From assembly GCA_033807775.1 (NCBI GenBank), contig CM066322.1:19643001-19707000 (forward strand): a DNA stretch of 64,000 bases, given 5' to 3'. Under the pieces are notes generated by a model. The model made no database searches. It had not been told where the DNA came from and saw only the letters and a program-made list of their open reading frames with translations. This document shows, piece by piece, positions 34,795 to 47,573 of the stretch. This DNA comes from Saussurea involucrata. Lineage: Eukaryota; Streptophyta; Magnoliopsida; Asterales; Asteraceae. The translations under genes and the position numbers were made by a program. The stretch's first letter is position 1, and each line of letters starts with the position of its first letter.

Positions 34795-36517
34795 TGTAAC
34801 ACCCCAAAACAGGGGTTAACAAAAACTTCCATAAAACGGAAGAGTGATACACATTACTAAAGTGAAAGTGTACATAATCATCATTTCAAAACCATTAATA
34901 CAAATATTTAGTTAATGCATAACCACTAATAGGCTACTTGCTTGATTTAACACTACTTATAACAATCCAATATCAAAAGGATGTCGGGAAGTTCTAATAT
35001 CAATCTTCCAATTCTTTAACTCTCCAACATTGATCCCATGCTCACACCCCGTACTAAACCTTCTTGTGTCCGGAACCACTAATATCTGTAACACATAAAA
35101 CACATAACAAGTGTTAGGCTTTTAAAGCCTAAGTGAGGTTTACATATAGCACATAGAGCATAATCATAGCATGTAGGAATAACAATTCGGTACATTCACA
35201 AATTGGATTCCATGGAGAAGGTCCATATCGCTACCCAGTTTCATCATAATTGAAGATATACCTTGATTGATACCCCACGGTATTGTCACAAGGCATAACA
35301 CAATGGAAAACTCCACGGTATCCGAAGGTATGAACGAAATACATTTACCCCACGGTATGTATGATTATATCCTCCAATGCATACCAGGTGCTCCTCCAAT
35401 TAAGTGAATACCAAAATGTTAATCCAAATAAGATTCAAAGCATATTAAGCACTTTAACAATGGTCCAACCATTTAATCATATCAATACTACTTCCATGTA
35501 GTTCATATACATCCATATGTATAAAATCATATTCTATATGCAATCAATGATAAACATCCATGTTTACAATTCAATAATAGGTCCATATTGACCATTAAGC
35601 CATCATTACCTCATTAAGACATAAATTAAGCCATCATCATAATCACATACCCATGATGTAAAATCAAACCCAAACCATTAACACTAACATTTACCATGGC
35701 ATTCTAAGAAGTAAAACACAATTAATCCACCATAACTTACTTGAACTCTTCTTGTTTCCCTCTTAACCATTAAGAGCTTATACATCAAGATTTCTCATTA
35801 ATCATACCAAAATCAAAATAAAGAACGGTAAATAAGTGTAATACAATCAATTAATTACAAGTTACTCACCTTAATTCTCCAAATGAAATAACCCTATCTT
35901 GAGGATTTGAGCTTAATTTCTCCAACAAGAAGATGAATGATGCAAAGCCCTAATTGAAATTTAATTGGTAAGATTCATATAACACTTACTTGAATTGGAT
36001 TAGGATTTGAAATATGATTTTACCTTAGGTTAGATGAAGAAATCGCTTGGGAGGAGATGACCAGAGCAACTTATCAGTTTTGAGAGTTCTAAGTTAATGA
36101 ATGAATGACTAAGGGTAAAGAGGTGGGTTTAACCCCCTTTTGGCACGTCAGGAATTCGGCGCCGATCACCCGCGCCGATGCATCGGCGCCAAACCATCGG
36201 CGCCGGGTTCTGTTTGCTACACTTCTCAACTTCCACTGATTTAGCCGTAACTTCTTCGTTAGAACTCCGTTTTTGCTCCGGAAAGAACCGTTGGACTCGT
36301 ATTCGAATTACCCATCCAACCAAACCATAAAATCTAGGATTTAACCCAACATTCTATTTTTCATTATTTTCTTAAGAATGACTCATACGAATTCCTAAAG
36401 TACGGTCTTCGTGTAACGATCAATTAGAATTTCTCATAAATTTACACAAGGCCTATAATTCACTTTAAAGAAACATTAGAAAGATTTTACCTATAAAATA
36501 AATTCCGGGGTGTTACA
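34795..36517 (-). repeat. 3' LTR (left) of the 34795 Ty3 element
   Basis: It starts TGTAACACCCC and ends GGGGTGTTACA. Contains a cluster of GGCGCCGAT/ATCGGCGCC inverted words at about 36156-36206. The 64-codon frame over this cluster recurs in the other LTR only because the LTRs are near-identical. Confidence 0.95.
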
Positions 36518-39500
36518 ATTCTCCCAACCTTAAAAGGATTTCGTCCCCGAAATCTACTTCCTTCACACTCCAACAACATAGAGCGTAATGTCAATCATAA
36601 ACCATAAATCCTTAACAGGAATCTAAATTTCCCTCACAGCCATAACAGTAGTTCTTCGAACCAATTCCTTACTACAACACCCTTATCCACGTACACTGTA
36701 CTTACGATCGGGAGAATACTCTAACTAATGGAATAACTCCTAGTTAGACGGCTTCGGTTATCTCCCAACCTTAGATGTTCCATACATCCCGATTCCGATT
36801 TCAGACTTCAAGTCAATCCAAGGCCTAATTAATACTGAAATCAACCGATTCATCAATTCTGATCATTCCTATTATTAACTGTCGACTAACTCTGACGAGT
36901 TCTAACAAACTCCAAAGTCCATCCCAACATCAATCACTAAACCGGTAAGTTCATTAATCACCCCCGAAGGTTATCCTACCAAAACCGCTCATCGCAATCG
37001 AGTATCTTACAGTTACTACCACTATTATCAACATCCTATTTACTGCGATTTCCTGATTACACTAACGATTTCCTGTCTTAACCCTACAAAGGTTGATACT
37101 TAGTTATATCACCGAGCTTTGAACTAACAATATCCCACACATAAATTCCCTTCTTGGAAAAGATTTCGTCCTTGAAGTCTAGTCTTCATACAAACAATGG
37201 TTACTACACCCCCAATACATTCCAAGTCTCCCGGTTTCAACTCTGTTCAAAATGACTTCCCTAAAGAATTGCCCATAATGGCTTCTCGGTAATGTTCACC
37301 ACAATTTCTCGCTTACAGTTAATTACTTACATCCACTTTAAGGTCAAATTTTCTAGAATGATCTCTGACCACCATACATAAGTTGCCTCCCAACCTTAAG
37401 TGATCCATACCATTCTATCAACAAAAACAATTTCCCCAAACATACCCCGTTCACGTGTTCTCAAATTTTCTCTCTATGTCAATTATAGCCAGGTTTTGTA
37501 CCACACATGGAAAGTCATTTCACTAAACTTCTTATCACAAACAAGCATCTTAAGGATACTACAACCATCACTATTATTCATTTAAATCGAACTACAATTT
37601 CACGATTACAATAATGGTGCTTGGTTCCTAGCCCATAAGTCAACACCTAACATATCACCAAGTCAAATCCTTGCGGACTCTTCCCACGAGTTCATTCTTC
37701 AAATAATCCTATCAAGATCAAATTATCACTATGATGTCCAAAGGGTCTCATATTCGAAAGCTGGACAAGACCCAAAAAAACTGGGTTACTTACCAAATAT
37801 AAGATCCTAACGAGTTCAAAGTTTTCAAGCGCGACATCAAATAAATATACCAATTTAAAATCAAAATCAATCACAAAATAATTTCAACACTAAAACTTTT
37901 ATATCAAGTACACCGTACACACAAAACCATTACTATAGTTCGGTGGTTACGTAAAACTGGACACCCTCGTCCCACATATGAAAATCATGTTGAAAACCAT
38001 TTCATTGCAGTTCAATTTATCCACAAAATGCTATACGAGTAAAAATAACTTCTTTAAAACAAACCACTACGATTTTGGTATGGATTGATCAATGACATGC
38101 ATTCAATGTAACTGCCCTCATTAACGATGTGCACATTTTTTTCATACGTACTTCAAAAGAAGTCCAAACAACAGTTGACTCAAAATTCTTTTCTGACTAT
38201 TCAAATGATATGAAACAAAGTTTGCCAACCAAAATTTGCGCACGTCAATTCATTATACGAAGACTAAAATATGACTTCTAATTTACACCTCAGTCAACAC
38301 ACCAAACGACTCATGCAATTTCCAAGTTTAAACATAACCAATATATTTCCAATATTTAAAATTATCTACCTGAAACATCATAAAACTTCAAATTGGGGTA
38401 GACACGCCAACTTTAACCCTTCCTTAGAATTTTCTTGAAATAAGATAATCATGCACAACTCAACTTACACTATCATTTCAAAAGATGAGGTCCTTCAGTT
38501 TGATTTCTAAAACTTTCCCAAATGGTCACATAGTAATAAACTAGCAATTCATCTTCTACAGAACCGTACTCAACAATACATTTTCCAAAAGAGAAATCAA
38601 GAAGAACATTTGCTAGTAACTGGTTGACATTAAAAAGGGTCAAGTCGACTTCAATCCATAATTTTAACAAAGATATACGTCAAAGTCCAAAACATAAGAA
38701 ATCCCGTATACTTATGATTTTATACAAAAAGAAAACTTCTAAATTTTTCCTCATGAAGCATTTTCCTCAAAATCTTGCACTTGTGCATAAAAAGTCAAAA
38801 CGTCTATGCTTACAATGTATTTTGTTAAAACACTCCGATAAACATTTCTCAAAAACCAACAAGGTTTTTAAATTCTCCCAAACTAGTCAACAATTCAAAG
38901 TTGACAAAATGTTGACAACTAATATTACAAATCAAATTGTAAGACATTGCGAATTATGCATGATTCCTACAACCCAAAACACCCTTTTGACCGAATGGTC
39001 ATCTTTTAAACAATAATTTATCAAACACTTCAAGTATGACTCGATCATTAAGGTATCGAAAACAACGATTACTGAGCTTATGCACATTCCTAAGTTGATA
39101 TAACATATTTTTCCACAAAAATGAAGATAAAACAATTAACCGATCAAAAGTGCATCAAGCAAAATTTTATGAAGCATTGCCAAAATCATTCTTTCATGCA
39201 TCACTTAATCCATGTCTCCATCAATCCATACCTTGAACTTATTTGCAATGGAATACTTAATAGGATAAATCTTCGAAGAAAGAAAAGAAGAAAAAAAAGA
39301 AATTTCACATCACACACTGGTTCCAAACTCAACTCTTCTTAATCGCCTAGCGGCATAAAATTAACTTTTCTTTAACAAAATCCGTGTGGGATCAAATGTC
39401 CAACATAACTTAAAACTTAACCAAGTAAGCAATTAAGACATTTACTTTGTGAAATCATACTCACACGACCCAACATGTCACAACACTAAACTTCATGAAC

Positions 39501-40851
39501 CTCCATTGGACTTAATGACTCCAAGTCATAAAACGGCGTTAACATTACGTTTCCAAAGCAAAATTTGTTATGAACAAAGTCATAAAAGAAATGCCAAATC
39601 TCCAACAATCTATTCCATATAAAAACTTTATTAGCAACACCGTTTAATATCTCATCAAAACAAATTTCTTTTCCAAAATAACTTTACATATATAAAATGG
39701 GAAAATAGTTCACCGCTCCAACTCTAACATACGTGGAGGGAATCCAATGCTAGAGGCACAAGCCGTAGCTATTCGCCCGTCACCTCAACTTCATAAAATA
39801 TGATTATTATTAGTTTCAACACATGACTCAAAAACAGCCCTCGAATCGATGACTTGGTCCTAGACCCGAACGAACAACAAAACAGAAAATGAAGTTGAAA
39901 TGGCAGACTCCTGCGCCGATGGTGGCGCCGATTCATCGGCGCGGATGACCTGCACTATTCTCTTCCCAAAATTTTCCCAAATTTGGTTCTAATTCTCCCA
40001 AAATCAATATTCCATTTACAATCTTAATCAAGGAACAAACTCATATTTTATCAACGTAAAGTATAATTATCATTGTATCTAAAACAAGATTGATTATTAA
40101 CAGAATATAACAAATTCTAACAGAGTTTGCAACCCCTTACTAAAACGATTTACATATTTCCAAATTCATGATTTGAAATCTTGTGTGTGTGCCAAACATT
40201 TTCTCAAAATTCATAATACTATCCACATAAGGGTTGGAAACACAACCAATAGTCGATGCAATTTATTTCTAAAATAAATTTCGTGCAATAACATAGTCGG
40301 CATTCAACCTATTGACATTATACTCTTCCGGTCTACTATTGTCATTCGGCCATTCAAACCTCTTAAGGCTATATCAGAAAACACATTGATCAATCTTACG
40401 ACTTTCCTCAAATTAAGGTCGGCTCACAAACCTATGGTCCTATTCCAACCATCAATCTCGACCCAAACAATCTTCTTAGAGCAATTATTATGCCTATCGT
40501 CACTCCAAGTGACCAATACTAGAATCGTCTTTCTAATTTAAACGACTACTAATCTAAGACTTTCCTTACTACCCCCAACGATCATCACACTAAAGTAGTT
40601 CAAGTATGCACATGTACTAGTAGGCTCATCATAACACTGGCCAGGTGTCATTATAAACGTGCCATACATGATTATCCTTGCTACTCTCGACGCGATTCTA
40701 GTTTCTCTCCATATTCATCGATCCCAAAGCATCCTATCTCAAAGTGCCTAACGGAGAATTCCACTCTCTTTTACTTATACAAACGCTAGTTTGAGTCTAG
40801 GTATCCAAAATCAACACCTAAATCTCTCAAACTTATGCTCTGATACCAACT
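36518..40851 (-). mobile_element. Non-coding interior of the 34795 Ty3 element
   Basis: AT-rich with no long frame on either strand. Several stretches match TE-1 in inverse orientation, for example 37960-38030 against about 6300-6370, and 40490-40560 against about 5170-5240. Another GGCGCCGAT-type cluster lies at 39910-39950. The primer-binding site (plus-strand GCTCTGATACCA) is at 40837-40848. It seems to be a transmitted structural RNA-type interior and not a recently decayed coding element. Confidence 0.82.
40837..40848 (-). other. Primer-binding site of the 34795 Ty3 element
   Basis: TGGTATCAGAGC on the minus strand, three bases from the 5' LTR, Met-tRNA type. Confidence 0.95.
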
Positions 40852-42574
40852 TGTAACACCCCAAAACAGGGGTTAACAAAAACTTCCATAAAACGGAAGA
40901 GTGGTACACATTACTAAAGTGAAAGTGTACATAATCATCATTTCAAAACCATTAATACAAATATTTAGTTAATGCATAACCACTAATAGGCTACTTGCTT
41001 GATTTAACACTACTTATAGCAATCCAATATCAAAAGGATGTCGGGAAGTTCTAATATCAATCTTCCAATTCTTTAACTCTCCAACATTGATCCCATGCTC
41101 ACACCCCGTACTAAACCTTCTTGTGTCCGGAACCACTAATATCTGTAACACATAAAACACATAACAAGTGTTAGGCTTTTAAAGCCTAAGTGAGGTTTAC
41201 ATATAGCACATAGAGCATAATCATAGCATGTAGGAATAACAATTCGGTACATTCACAAATTGGATTCCATGGAGAAGGTCCATATCGCTACCCAGTTTCA
41301 TCATAATTGAAGATATACCTTGATTGATACCCCACGGTATTGTCACAAGGCATAACACAATGGAAAACTCCACGGTATCCGAAGGTATGAACGAAATACA
41401 TTTACCCCACGGTATGTATGATTATATCCTCCAATGCATACCAGGTGCTCCTCCAATTAAGTGAATACCAAAATGTTAATCCAAATAAGATTCAAAGCAT
41501 ATTAAGCACTTTAACAATGGTCCAACCATTTAATCATATCAATACTACTTCCATGTAGTTCATATACATCCATATGTATAAAATCATATTCTATATGCAA
41601 TCAATGATAAACATCCATGTTTACAATTCAATAATAGGTCCATATTGACCATTAAGCCATCATTACCTCATTAAGACATAAATTAAGCCATCATCATAAT
41701 CACATACCCATGATGTAAAATCAAACCCAAACCATTAACACTAACATTTACCATGGCATTCTAAGAAGTAAGACACAATTAATCCACCATAACTTACTTG
41801 AACTCTTCTTGTTTCCCTCTTAACCATTAAGAGCTTATACATCAAGATTTCTCATTAATCATACCAAAATCAAGATAAAGAACGGTAAATAAGTGTAATA
41901 CAATCAATTAATTACAAGTTACTCACCTTAATTCTCCAAATGAAATAACCCTATCTTGAGGATTTGAGCTTAATTTCTCCAACAAGAAGATGAATGATGC
42001 AAAGCCCTAATTGAAATTTAATTGGTAAGATTCATATAACACTTACTTGAATTGGATTAGGATTTGAAATATGATTTTACCTTAGGTTAGATGAAGAAAT
42101 CGCTTGGGAGGAGATGACCAGAGCAACTTATCAGTTTTGAGAGTTCTAAGTTAATGAATGAATGACTAAGGGTAAAGAGGTGGGTTTAACCCCCTTTTGG
42201 CACGTCAGGAATTCGGCGCCGATCACCCGCGCCGATGCATCGGCGCCAAACCATCGGCGCCGGGTTCTGTTTGCTACACTTCTCAACTTCCACTGATTTA
42301 GCCGTAACTTCTTCGTTAGAACTCCGTTTTTGCTCCGGAAAGAACCGTTGGACTCGTATTCGAATTACCCATCCAACCAAACCATAAAATCTAGGATTTA
42401 ACCCAACATTCTATTTTTCATTATTTTCTTAAGAATGACTCATACGAATTCCTAAAGTACGGTCTTCGTGTAACGATCAATTAGAATTTCTCATAAATTT
42501 ACACAAGGCCTATAATTCACTTTAAAGAAACATTAGAAAGATTTTACCTATAAAATAAATTCCGGGGTGTTACA
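40852..42574 (-). repeat. 5' LTR (right) of the 34795 Ty3 element
   Basis: 1723 bp, near-identical to 34795-36517, with the same TGTAACACCCC and GGTGTTACA ends. Confidence 0.95.
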
Positions 42575-42684
42575 GTTAACTACGTACTAGGCCCTAAAAT
42601 AACTAAGCCCAAGGTAACTCTAAGTCCAAAAGATAAATAAGAATCTCTCAGTCCAACCTAACTTTCGTCCCACAACTAATCAGT

Positions 42685-42805
42685 TCAGATGTTTGCGCCA
42701 GGCAAGGTTTGCGCCAAACAGACTTTTGCGCCAAGCAGCTTTGCGCCAAGCAGCTTTGCGCCAAGCAGCTTTGCGCCAAGCAGGCTTTGCGCCAAACTCC
42801 TTTCT
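42685..42805. repeat. TTTGCGCCAAGCAG array in the split Ty3 LTR
   Basis: The word TTTGCGCCAAGCAG and variants recur about seven times with a period near 14-16 bp. The related solo LTR at 17844 has a TTCCGGA array at the corresponding place. Confidence 0.9.
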
Positions 42806-43084
42806 TCTTCTTTTCCAAGCCTGCACTTGCAGGTATCGACCAGGTACACATCTTAATTTTTCTTCTTAAAATTTGTTTCTAACATTTCAGTTAATTTAAG
42901 CTTTAACACATAATTTTACATAAACCAGCTTCTAACTACTCCTTAACCCAACAAACTCCCATTAATCAGACTGGTTTCGAAAGAAGAGCAATCCCTACTC
43001 GATTTTTATGATTACAACTGAAATCAGTTCACTTAGACGCTGGAACTGACCACGAGAGGAGATTACAAGGGTTCTCATTACAAC

Positions 43085-44162
43085 TGTTAGTCCCAGATGG
43101 CTTAACAAGTATTGTAGAAGGGGGGGGGGGTTGAAAACAATACACAAAAATTTCACAATTTTAATTCTTATATTTGAAAAACTTTCAAAAGAATTACACA
43201 CAGAAAACTTAAGATTGTTGCGGAAAAGAACAGATAAACTATTCTAACAATCTTACACAAAGTATACAACAAAACAACTAAGAACACTAAGAGCAAAGCT
43301 ATTGAGTTTTAAGGCTTAAAAGAAGGTTTCTTGCACTGAGAGAATTTCTTGAAAGCGTGAGAATTGCATGAAGAGCACTTCTCCTTTTATAGTGCCAAGG
43401 AGTGCCCAAGCATTAAATGCTTGGGACACTTGTCATCTTCACATATGCTGATAATGTTGACTTCAGGAGAACTGTGAAGTCCTTGTCACTTTTCACTAGG
43501 TGCAGACAGAGTAGCTTGAGCAGATAATAGGGACCTTAACTGAAAGTGGATAAAGAGACAAACTGTCACTTTTCTCTGCTGGAGGATATTGTCCCATAAT
43601 AAATGATCTTCTGTTTTGAGCGTTTAGCACCGAAGTGGTTTCCACCGAGATTGAGAAATCTTTGGTGGAAAGAAGACTAGTCCACCGAAATTGCAAGCAT
43701 GTTTCGGTGGTAAGAGGACCACCGAAATTGCAAGCATGTTTCGGTGGTGAGAGGACCACCGAAATTGCAAGCATGTTTCGGTGGTGAGAGGACCACCGAA
43801 ATTGCAAGCATGTTTCGGTGGTGAGAGAAGCACCGAAAGAGTCATCGGTGGAGGATGGGGCCACCGAAACTGTCCATGCACTTCGGTGGGAGAAGGCCAC
43901 CGAAAATGTCCTATAAATTCGGTGGAGAGAAGGCCACCGAAATGTCAAGGAATTTCGGTGGTGATGACTTGTTTGAATGTTTGCCGAGTCTTCTATTTTC
44001 CACAAGTAGAGAGTCTTCAAGCTTGGTTTCGGTTGATCTTCGACTTCACCGAACATTTGATATCTTGTACAAGTCATTCAAAGAACTGAACTAAAATATT
44101 CTAAGTAGGAGTTTTAGGGGAAAACATCGGTGAGTCAATTTCAAATCCTTGGTGACCCAACA
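43085..44162 (-). repeat. 3' LTR (left) of the Sirevirus
   Basis: TGTTAGTCCC...CCCAACA. Contains the poly(G) run at about 43118-43130 and the CACCGA/TCGGTG array at 43620-43970. Open frames across the array on both strands are repeat products. Confidence 0.96.
43620..43970. repeat. CACCGAAA...TTTCGGTG array in the Sirevirus LTR
   Basis: Four near-perfect units of about 37 bp (ACCACCGAAATTGCAAGCAT followed by GTTTCGGTGGTGAGAGG) and several diverged ones. Each unit is an inverted repeat CCACCGAAA/TTTCGGTGG. The same array is at 54880-55230. In transcription sense it lies in U3, upstream of the TATA box. Confidence 0.93.
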
Positions 44163-44172
44163 ATCTCCCCCT
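44163..44172 (-). other. Polypurine tract of the Sirevirus
   Basis: AGGGGGAGAT on the minus strand, directly next to the 3' LTR. Confidence 0.9.
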
Positions 44173-44459
44173 ATTTGAATTTGAGCTCCTTATCTTAGAA
44201 TATTCAAGAGTAAATAAAAGTAAGTGCGTTTTTGACCCTTTTTACTCTTTTGGGTTCTTTTCACATAGACCATTCTTTTTGTTCTTTTTGATCTTTTTCG
44301 TTTGTATGCGTATGTATACTATGTACAGTATTTACAGGTAACGAAAGATAAAGTATGTACGGAAATAAAATTCAAATAGAGATACTTGTATTAAGATAAG
44401 TTCTCGTACAATTTTACAAAATGAGAAACTAACTTTTACAAGTACCAAATGGAGAGAAC

Positions 44460-47400
44460 TTACTTTTTTGAGGTTTTGCGGCGCTTGATTTCATCCAGTA
44501 AGTTTCTATAGAACGGTTGAGCTTCGGGGATGTTCGGAAAGAGGTTGTGAATGCCTTCCAGAAATATAGTATCGGCGATGGACATCTGGGCAAATCTGAA
44601 GAATGCCCGACGACCGAGACCGTCGTTAAAGAACAATCCTGGTATTGGTGAGAGGCTTAAGGTTGTGGTAGGATAGGGAACAGAAGTGGGAATGGTAAGG
44701 TTAAGATTGTTTACATTCGGGATTTTACCTTCTCTTGCCATTTCCTTGAAGACTGAGTCAGGAGGATTTTTGACTTTGGGGAGGATGATCTTCTCTTTCA
44801 GAGACAGCAGTTTGGCTCTTTCTTCGGTGGAGAGGATGATGTTATGTTTTCTTTTGATCTCCTTCATTTTATTCATTAGACCATCAATGTATTTGACAAA
44901 GATGTCTTTCCTTGGATTTGGACTCCTGACAAGGTGTTGAGTGATTTCATACCATTCCGAGAGACCGAAGAGTTGGAGATGGATTTCTTTCACACTTTTC
45001 ATAGAACCATCTTCCCAGTTAATAATCAATCTGATGTCTTGAGGGTTTGCCTTGGAGGTGGCAATCTTTACTGAAGAAATTTGTGACCTATAGCTTCGGT
45101 GGTGCATGGTCTTTTTGTACCAATTAATTTCTTCATTCTTTTGTTGTTCCAAGGCACTGAGCACCGATTTCTGTGTTTGGATGGCATCGGTGGACTTGAC
45201 TTTTGTAGCTTCTTCTGCGGCAGCTTTGAGAGACAGATCTCTGGATTTGTCTAAGTCGATTTGAGCTATTCTTGCTTCCTTAATTTCTTGAGCAGAGAGG
45301 CCAAGTTCGGTGGTGATAGGTTGAGAAGCAGGCTTGAGTTTGAGAGTTTCAGCGTCCTTCGGTCGAGCCCCATATCTTGCCAGATCCTTTTTCTTCTTTG
45401 CTTCTCTGGCCAATTCTTCGGCCGAAAGAGTTCTTTTTCCTTTGTCTTCGGGAGCATTGCTGGACTGCTCCCCCTCAACTGATGCATTAAGGTCAAGAGC
45501 TTCGGTGGAGCCAGTATGGGTCGGTGAGAGTGAGACATGTTTCGGTGGAGAAGAGGGTTTCGGTGGAGAAGAGGGTTTCGGTGGAGGCTGGTTACTGGAA
45601 AGTTTCTTTATGGATGGAAGTTTCGGTGGAGCCGTGGTTTTCTCCCCCTCAGGAACAGCCGGTAACTTGAAACCCAACTCATAGAAGGCCTTATCAAACT
45701 TGGAGTGTAGGAAGGCCAGACTCGTTTCGGTGGTATGGGGAACCAAGGCAAAGTCACCAAGATCCATTTCCCACTGGGAACGTTCAGGACTGGGTGAGTC
45801 AGTGGAAGGTTTGGAGAGGGACTCCACTGTGGTAGAAAGGGTAGATAATTTTTCTTGAATGGGGCGTAGGGCTTCGGTGATGGCATCAAGAAGAAGATGC
45901 GGTAGCTGAGACTCGAGGGTAGAGATGCGGGAATTGGCTTGGGAGATTAAGGTGATGGTAGATTTAAGAAAGGTAGAGGTGCGGTCGATGTGCGGGGAAG
46001 TTTGGCCACCGATTTCGGGAAACTGGAAGAGGAGTCGGTGGGGGTCAGGTTCGGGAATGGGAAAATGGAGGTAAGGCATCAAGTCGTCGGTGTGTAACAT
46101 TCGGGGGGGGGAGTAGGTGATCGGGGGGGTGCTTGGTGTGAAGATGAGGGAGACTTGGTGTGATGTTCTTCGGTGGACGAGATGGTTTGGGGAGAACCAG
46201 TGTCCGCTAAAAGAAAACTGATCGGGTGTAAAGCTGTGTAGTGTGAAGTCAGAACCCTCGAGCGGAGAGATCTCGAGGTCATCTCCACCACCCAAAGAGT
46301 CGAGTGGGGAGGTATGTGGGGGGTCCTCCTGAAATGTAACTGAGGCCTTTCGAGAGGCAACAGAGGAGACGGTGGGGTGTGTAGCAGGTACCCTTGGCCC
46401 GGAGGGATGAAGTTCAACAACCGGCGATTTTGGAGAATCGACGGTTGGATGAGTCGGTTGGGCCGATGGTTTCCGAGACCTCTTTGGAAGAGATCCCGAA
46501 GGGGAAGTTGAGTGCCTCCGCTTGTGAGAAGGGGTGTGAACCGGGGAAGTCTCCGAGGGATCTCTCGGTGACGTGGTTCGAGAAGCGGGAGCGGAGGTGT
46601 CGGTGGCCTTTTGTCGTTTCTTTTGAGTGCCACCCGACGTCACTCGGGAACGGGGAGAAGGAACCACAACATTTGGAGTGACCTCGGGAATTTCCAGGTG
46701 GCGAAACCCGGGAATTTCCGCATCACCCCAATGAAGTTCGGGAGATAGGGCGAAGGAAATCATACCTGGGCGTAATGGGCGATCGGTGGCGAGCGGCTTG
46801 ACATTGAGGGTTTTGGTGCCCACAACGGGAGATGACCTTTCATAAGAGAACCGGGGCGAGGAAGAGCGGCGATCAGTTTCCAAAGCTTTGGAAAGTTTGT
46901 GTTGTAAGATCATGGAGATGAAGCGGGAAAAAGCAACGTAACACTTCTTGGGAGTTTTGATGACCTCGACAAGTTCTGAGAAGAAATATTGGGCGAAGTC
47001 AACTTTCCTTTGGAAAATGAGGGCATGAGCGAGTTTGTTGACGTGTGAAGGCGATTGATCATGCCCACTTGTTTTGCGTGAGAGGCAATGGATAACGTGG
47101 GCAAAGAAGAAATTCCAAATGCCTCCCATTTTGCTGCGAAGAAGAGTACCGGGGCCTTTGGAGCTTTTGGAGGAGTCGTCGAGTACATAACCGGTGGTAA
47201 GAACAATGTCTTCATGTATGGTGTCCAAATACATGTCTTCATAGTCGGAAAAGGCGTCGATCTTGAGAGCGAGACGAACATCATCGACCCCAAACGTGAG
47301 GTCGTGATCACCTTCGGCATTGGTGAAGATGGAGGCGTGAATGGCCTCATTGGAGGGATCGTACACGGAGGTGAGCCAGAACTGTCCAATGAGCATTTTG

Positions 47401-47573
47401 CTCATATTGGGGTTGCATGTGAAGGCATGAAGAAGAGGAGAGCGAGACAGAAATTTAGCAATAGTAGAGAACTCGGGATGAGCGGGATCAGATTCGAGGC
47501 GGGCAACGTGATTGCACTGGTTGAAGCGGAGGTCTTCAAAACGTGTAGGAATTGGATATCGTGAGGATGCCAT
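44460..47573 (-). CDS. Extra 3' ORF of the Sirevirus ('env-like' position), 1037 aa, function unknown
   Basis: The ORF lies between pol and the 3' LTR, where Sireviruses often carry an additional ORF called env-like. Residues 1-230 look globular (FEDLRFNQCNHVARLESDP, LTFGVDDVRLALKI). Residues about 235-560 are rich in Ser, Pro and Thr. A heptad-like segment around STFLKSTITLISQANSRIS is followed by a Pro/Lys-rich linker with SSPPKPSSPPK and a basic KKKKDLARYG patch. A long charged helical region then leads to a C-terminal globular part with LQLFGLSEWYEITQHLV. I see no signal peptide and no clear membrane-spanning segment, so the envelope label is positional only. It is intact, which argues against simple decay. 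No function should be assumed. Confidence 0.85.
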   Translation of the reverse strand: MASSRYPIPTRFEDLRFNQCNHVARLESDPAHPEFSTIAKFLSRSPLLHAFTCNPNMSKMLIGQFWLTSVYDPSNEAIHASIFTNAEGDHDLTFGVDDVRLALKIDAFSDYEDMYLDTIHEDIVLTTGYVLDDSSKSSKGPGTLLRSKMGGIWNFFFAHVIHCLSRKTSGHDQSPSHVNKLAHALIFQRKVDFAQYFFSELVEVIKTPKKCYVAFSRFISMILQHKLSKALETDRRSSSPRFSYERSSPVVGTKTLNVKPLATDRPLRPGMISFALSPELHWGDAEIPGFRHLEIPEVTPNVVVPSPRSRVTSGGTQKKRQKATDTSAPASRTTSPRDPSETSPVHTPSHKRRHSTSPSGSLPKRSRKPSAQPTHPTVDSPKSPVVELHPSGPRVPATHPTVSSVASRKASVTFQEDPPHTSPLDSLGGGDDLEISPLEGSDFTLHSFTPDQFSFSGHWFSPNHLVHRRTSHQVSLIFTPSTPPITYSPPRMLHTDDLMPYLHFPIPEPDPHRLLFQFPEIGGQTSPHIDRTSTFLKSTITLISQANSRISTLESQLPHLLLDAITEALRPIQEKLSTLSTTVESLSKPSTDSPSPERSQWEMDLGDFALVPHTTETSLAFLHSKFDKAFYELGFKLPAVPEGEKTTAPPKLPSIKKLSSNQPPPKPSSPPKPSSPPKHVSLSPTHTGSTEALDLNASVEGEQSSNAPEDKGKRTLSAEELAREAKKKKDLARYGARPKDAETLKLKPASQPITTELGLSAQEIKEARIAQIDLDKSRDLSLKAAAEEATKVKSTDAIQTQKSVLSALEQQKNEEINWYKKTMHHRSYRSQISSVKIATSKANPQDIRLIINWEDGSMKSVKEIHLQLFGLSEWYEITQHLVRSPNPRKDIFVKYIDGLMNKMKEIKRKHNIILSTEERAKLLSLKEKIILPKVKNPPDSVFKEMAREGKIPNVNNLNLTIPTSVPYPTTTLSLSPIPGLFFNDGLGRRAFFRFAQMSIADTIFLEGIHNLFPNIPEAQPFYRNLLDEIKRRKTSKK

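Larger units (their letters stand above)
34795..42574 (-). mobile_element. Complete non-autonomous Ty3 retrotransposon, 7780 bp, target duplication GTTAA
   Basis: Two LTRs of exactly 1723 bp (34795-36517, 40852-42574) flank a 4.33 kb interior. GTTAA occurs at 34790-34794 and 42575-42579. A primer-binding site beside the right LTR sets minus orientation. By eye I find only about four LTR differences, so insertion is recent. The interior has no credible gag or pol ORF; just before the 3' LTR the minus frame still reads VDFGDE, the tail seen in TE-1. Mobility must have relied on proteins from another element. Confidence 0.93.

Noticed and set aside
36129..36323. 64-codon minus frame present in both LTRs of the 34795 element
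   Set aside because: Perfect conservation only reflects that the two LTRs are nearly identical. There is no homology to a known protein that I recognise.
43496..44077. 193-codon minus frame in the Sirevirus LTR, also at 54756-55337
   Set aside because: Its centre is the CACCGA repeat array and it sits in U3 of the LTR. It has no gene context.
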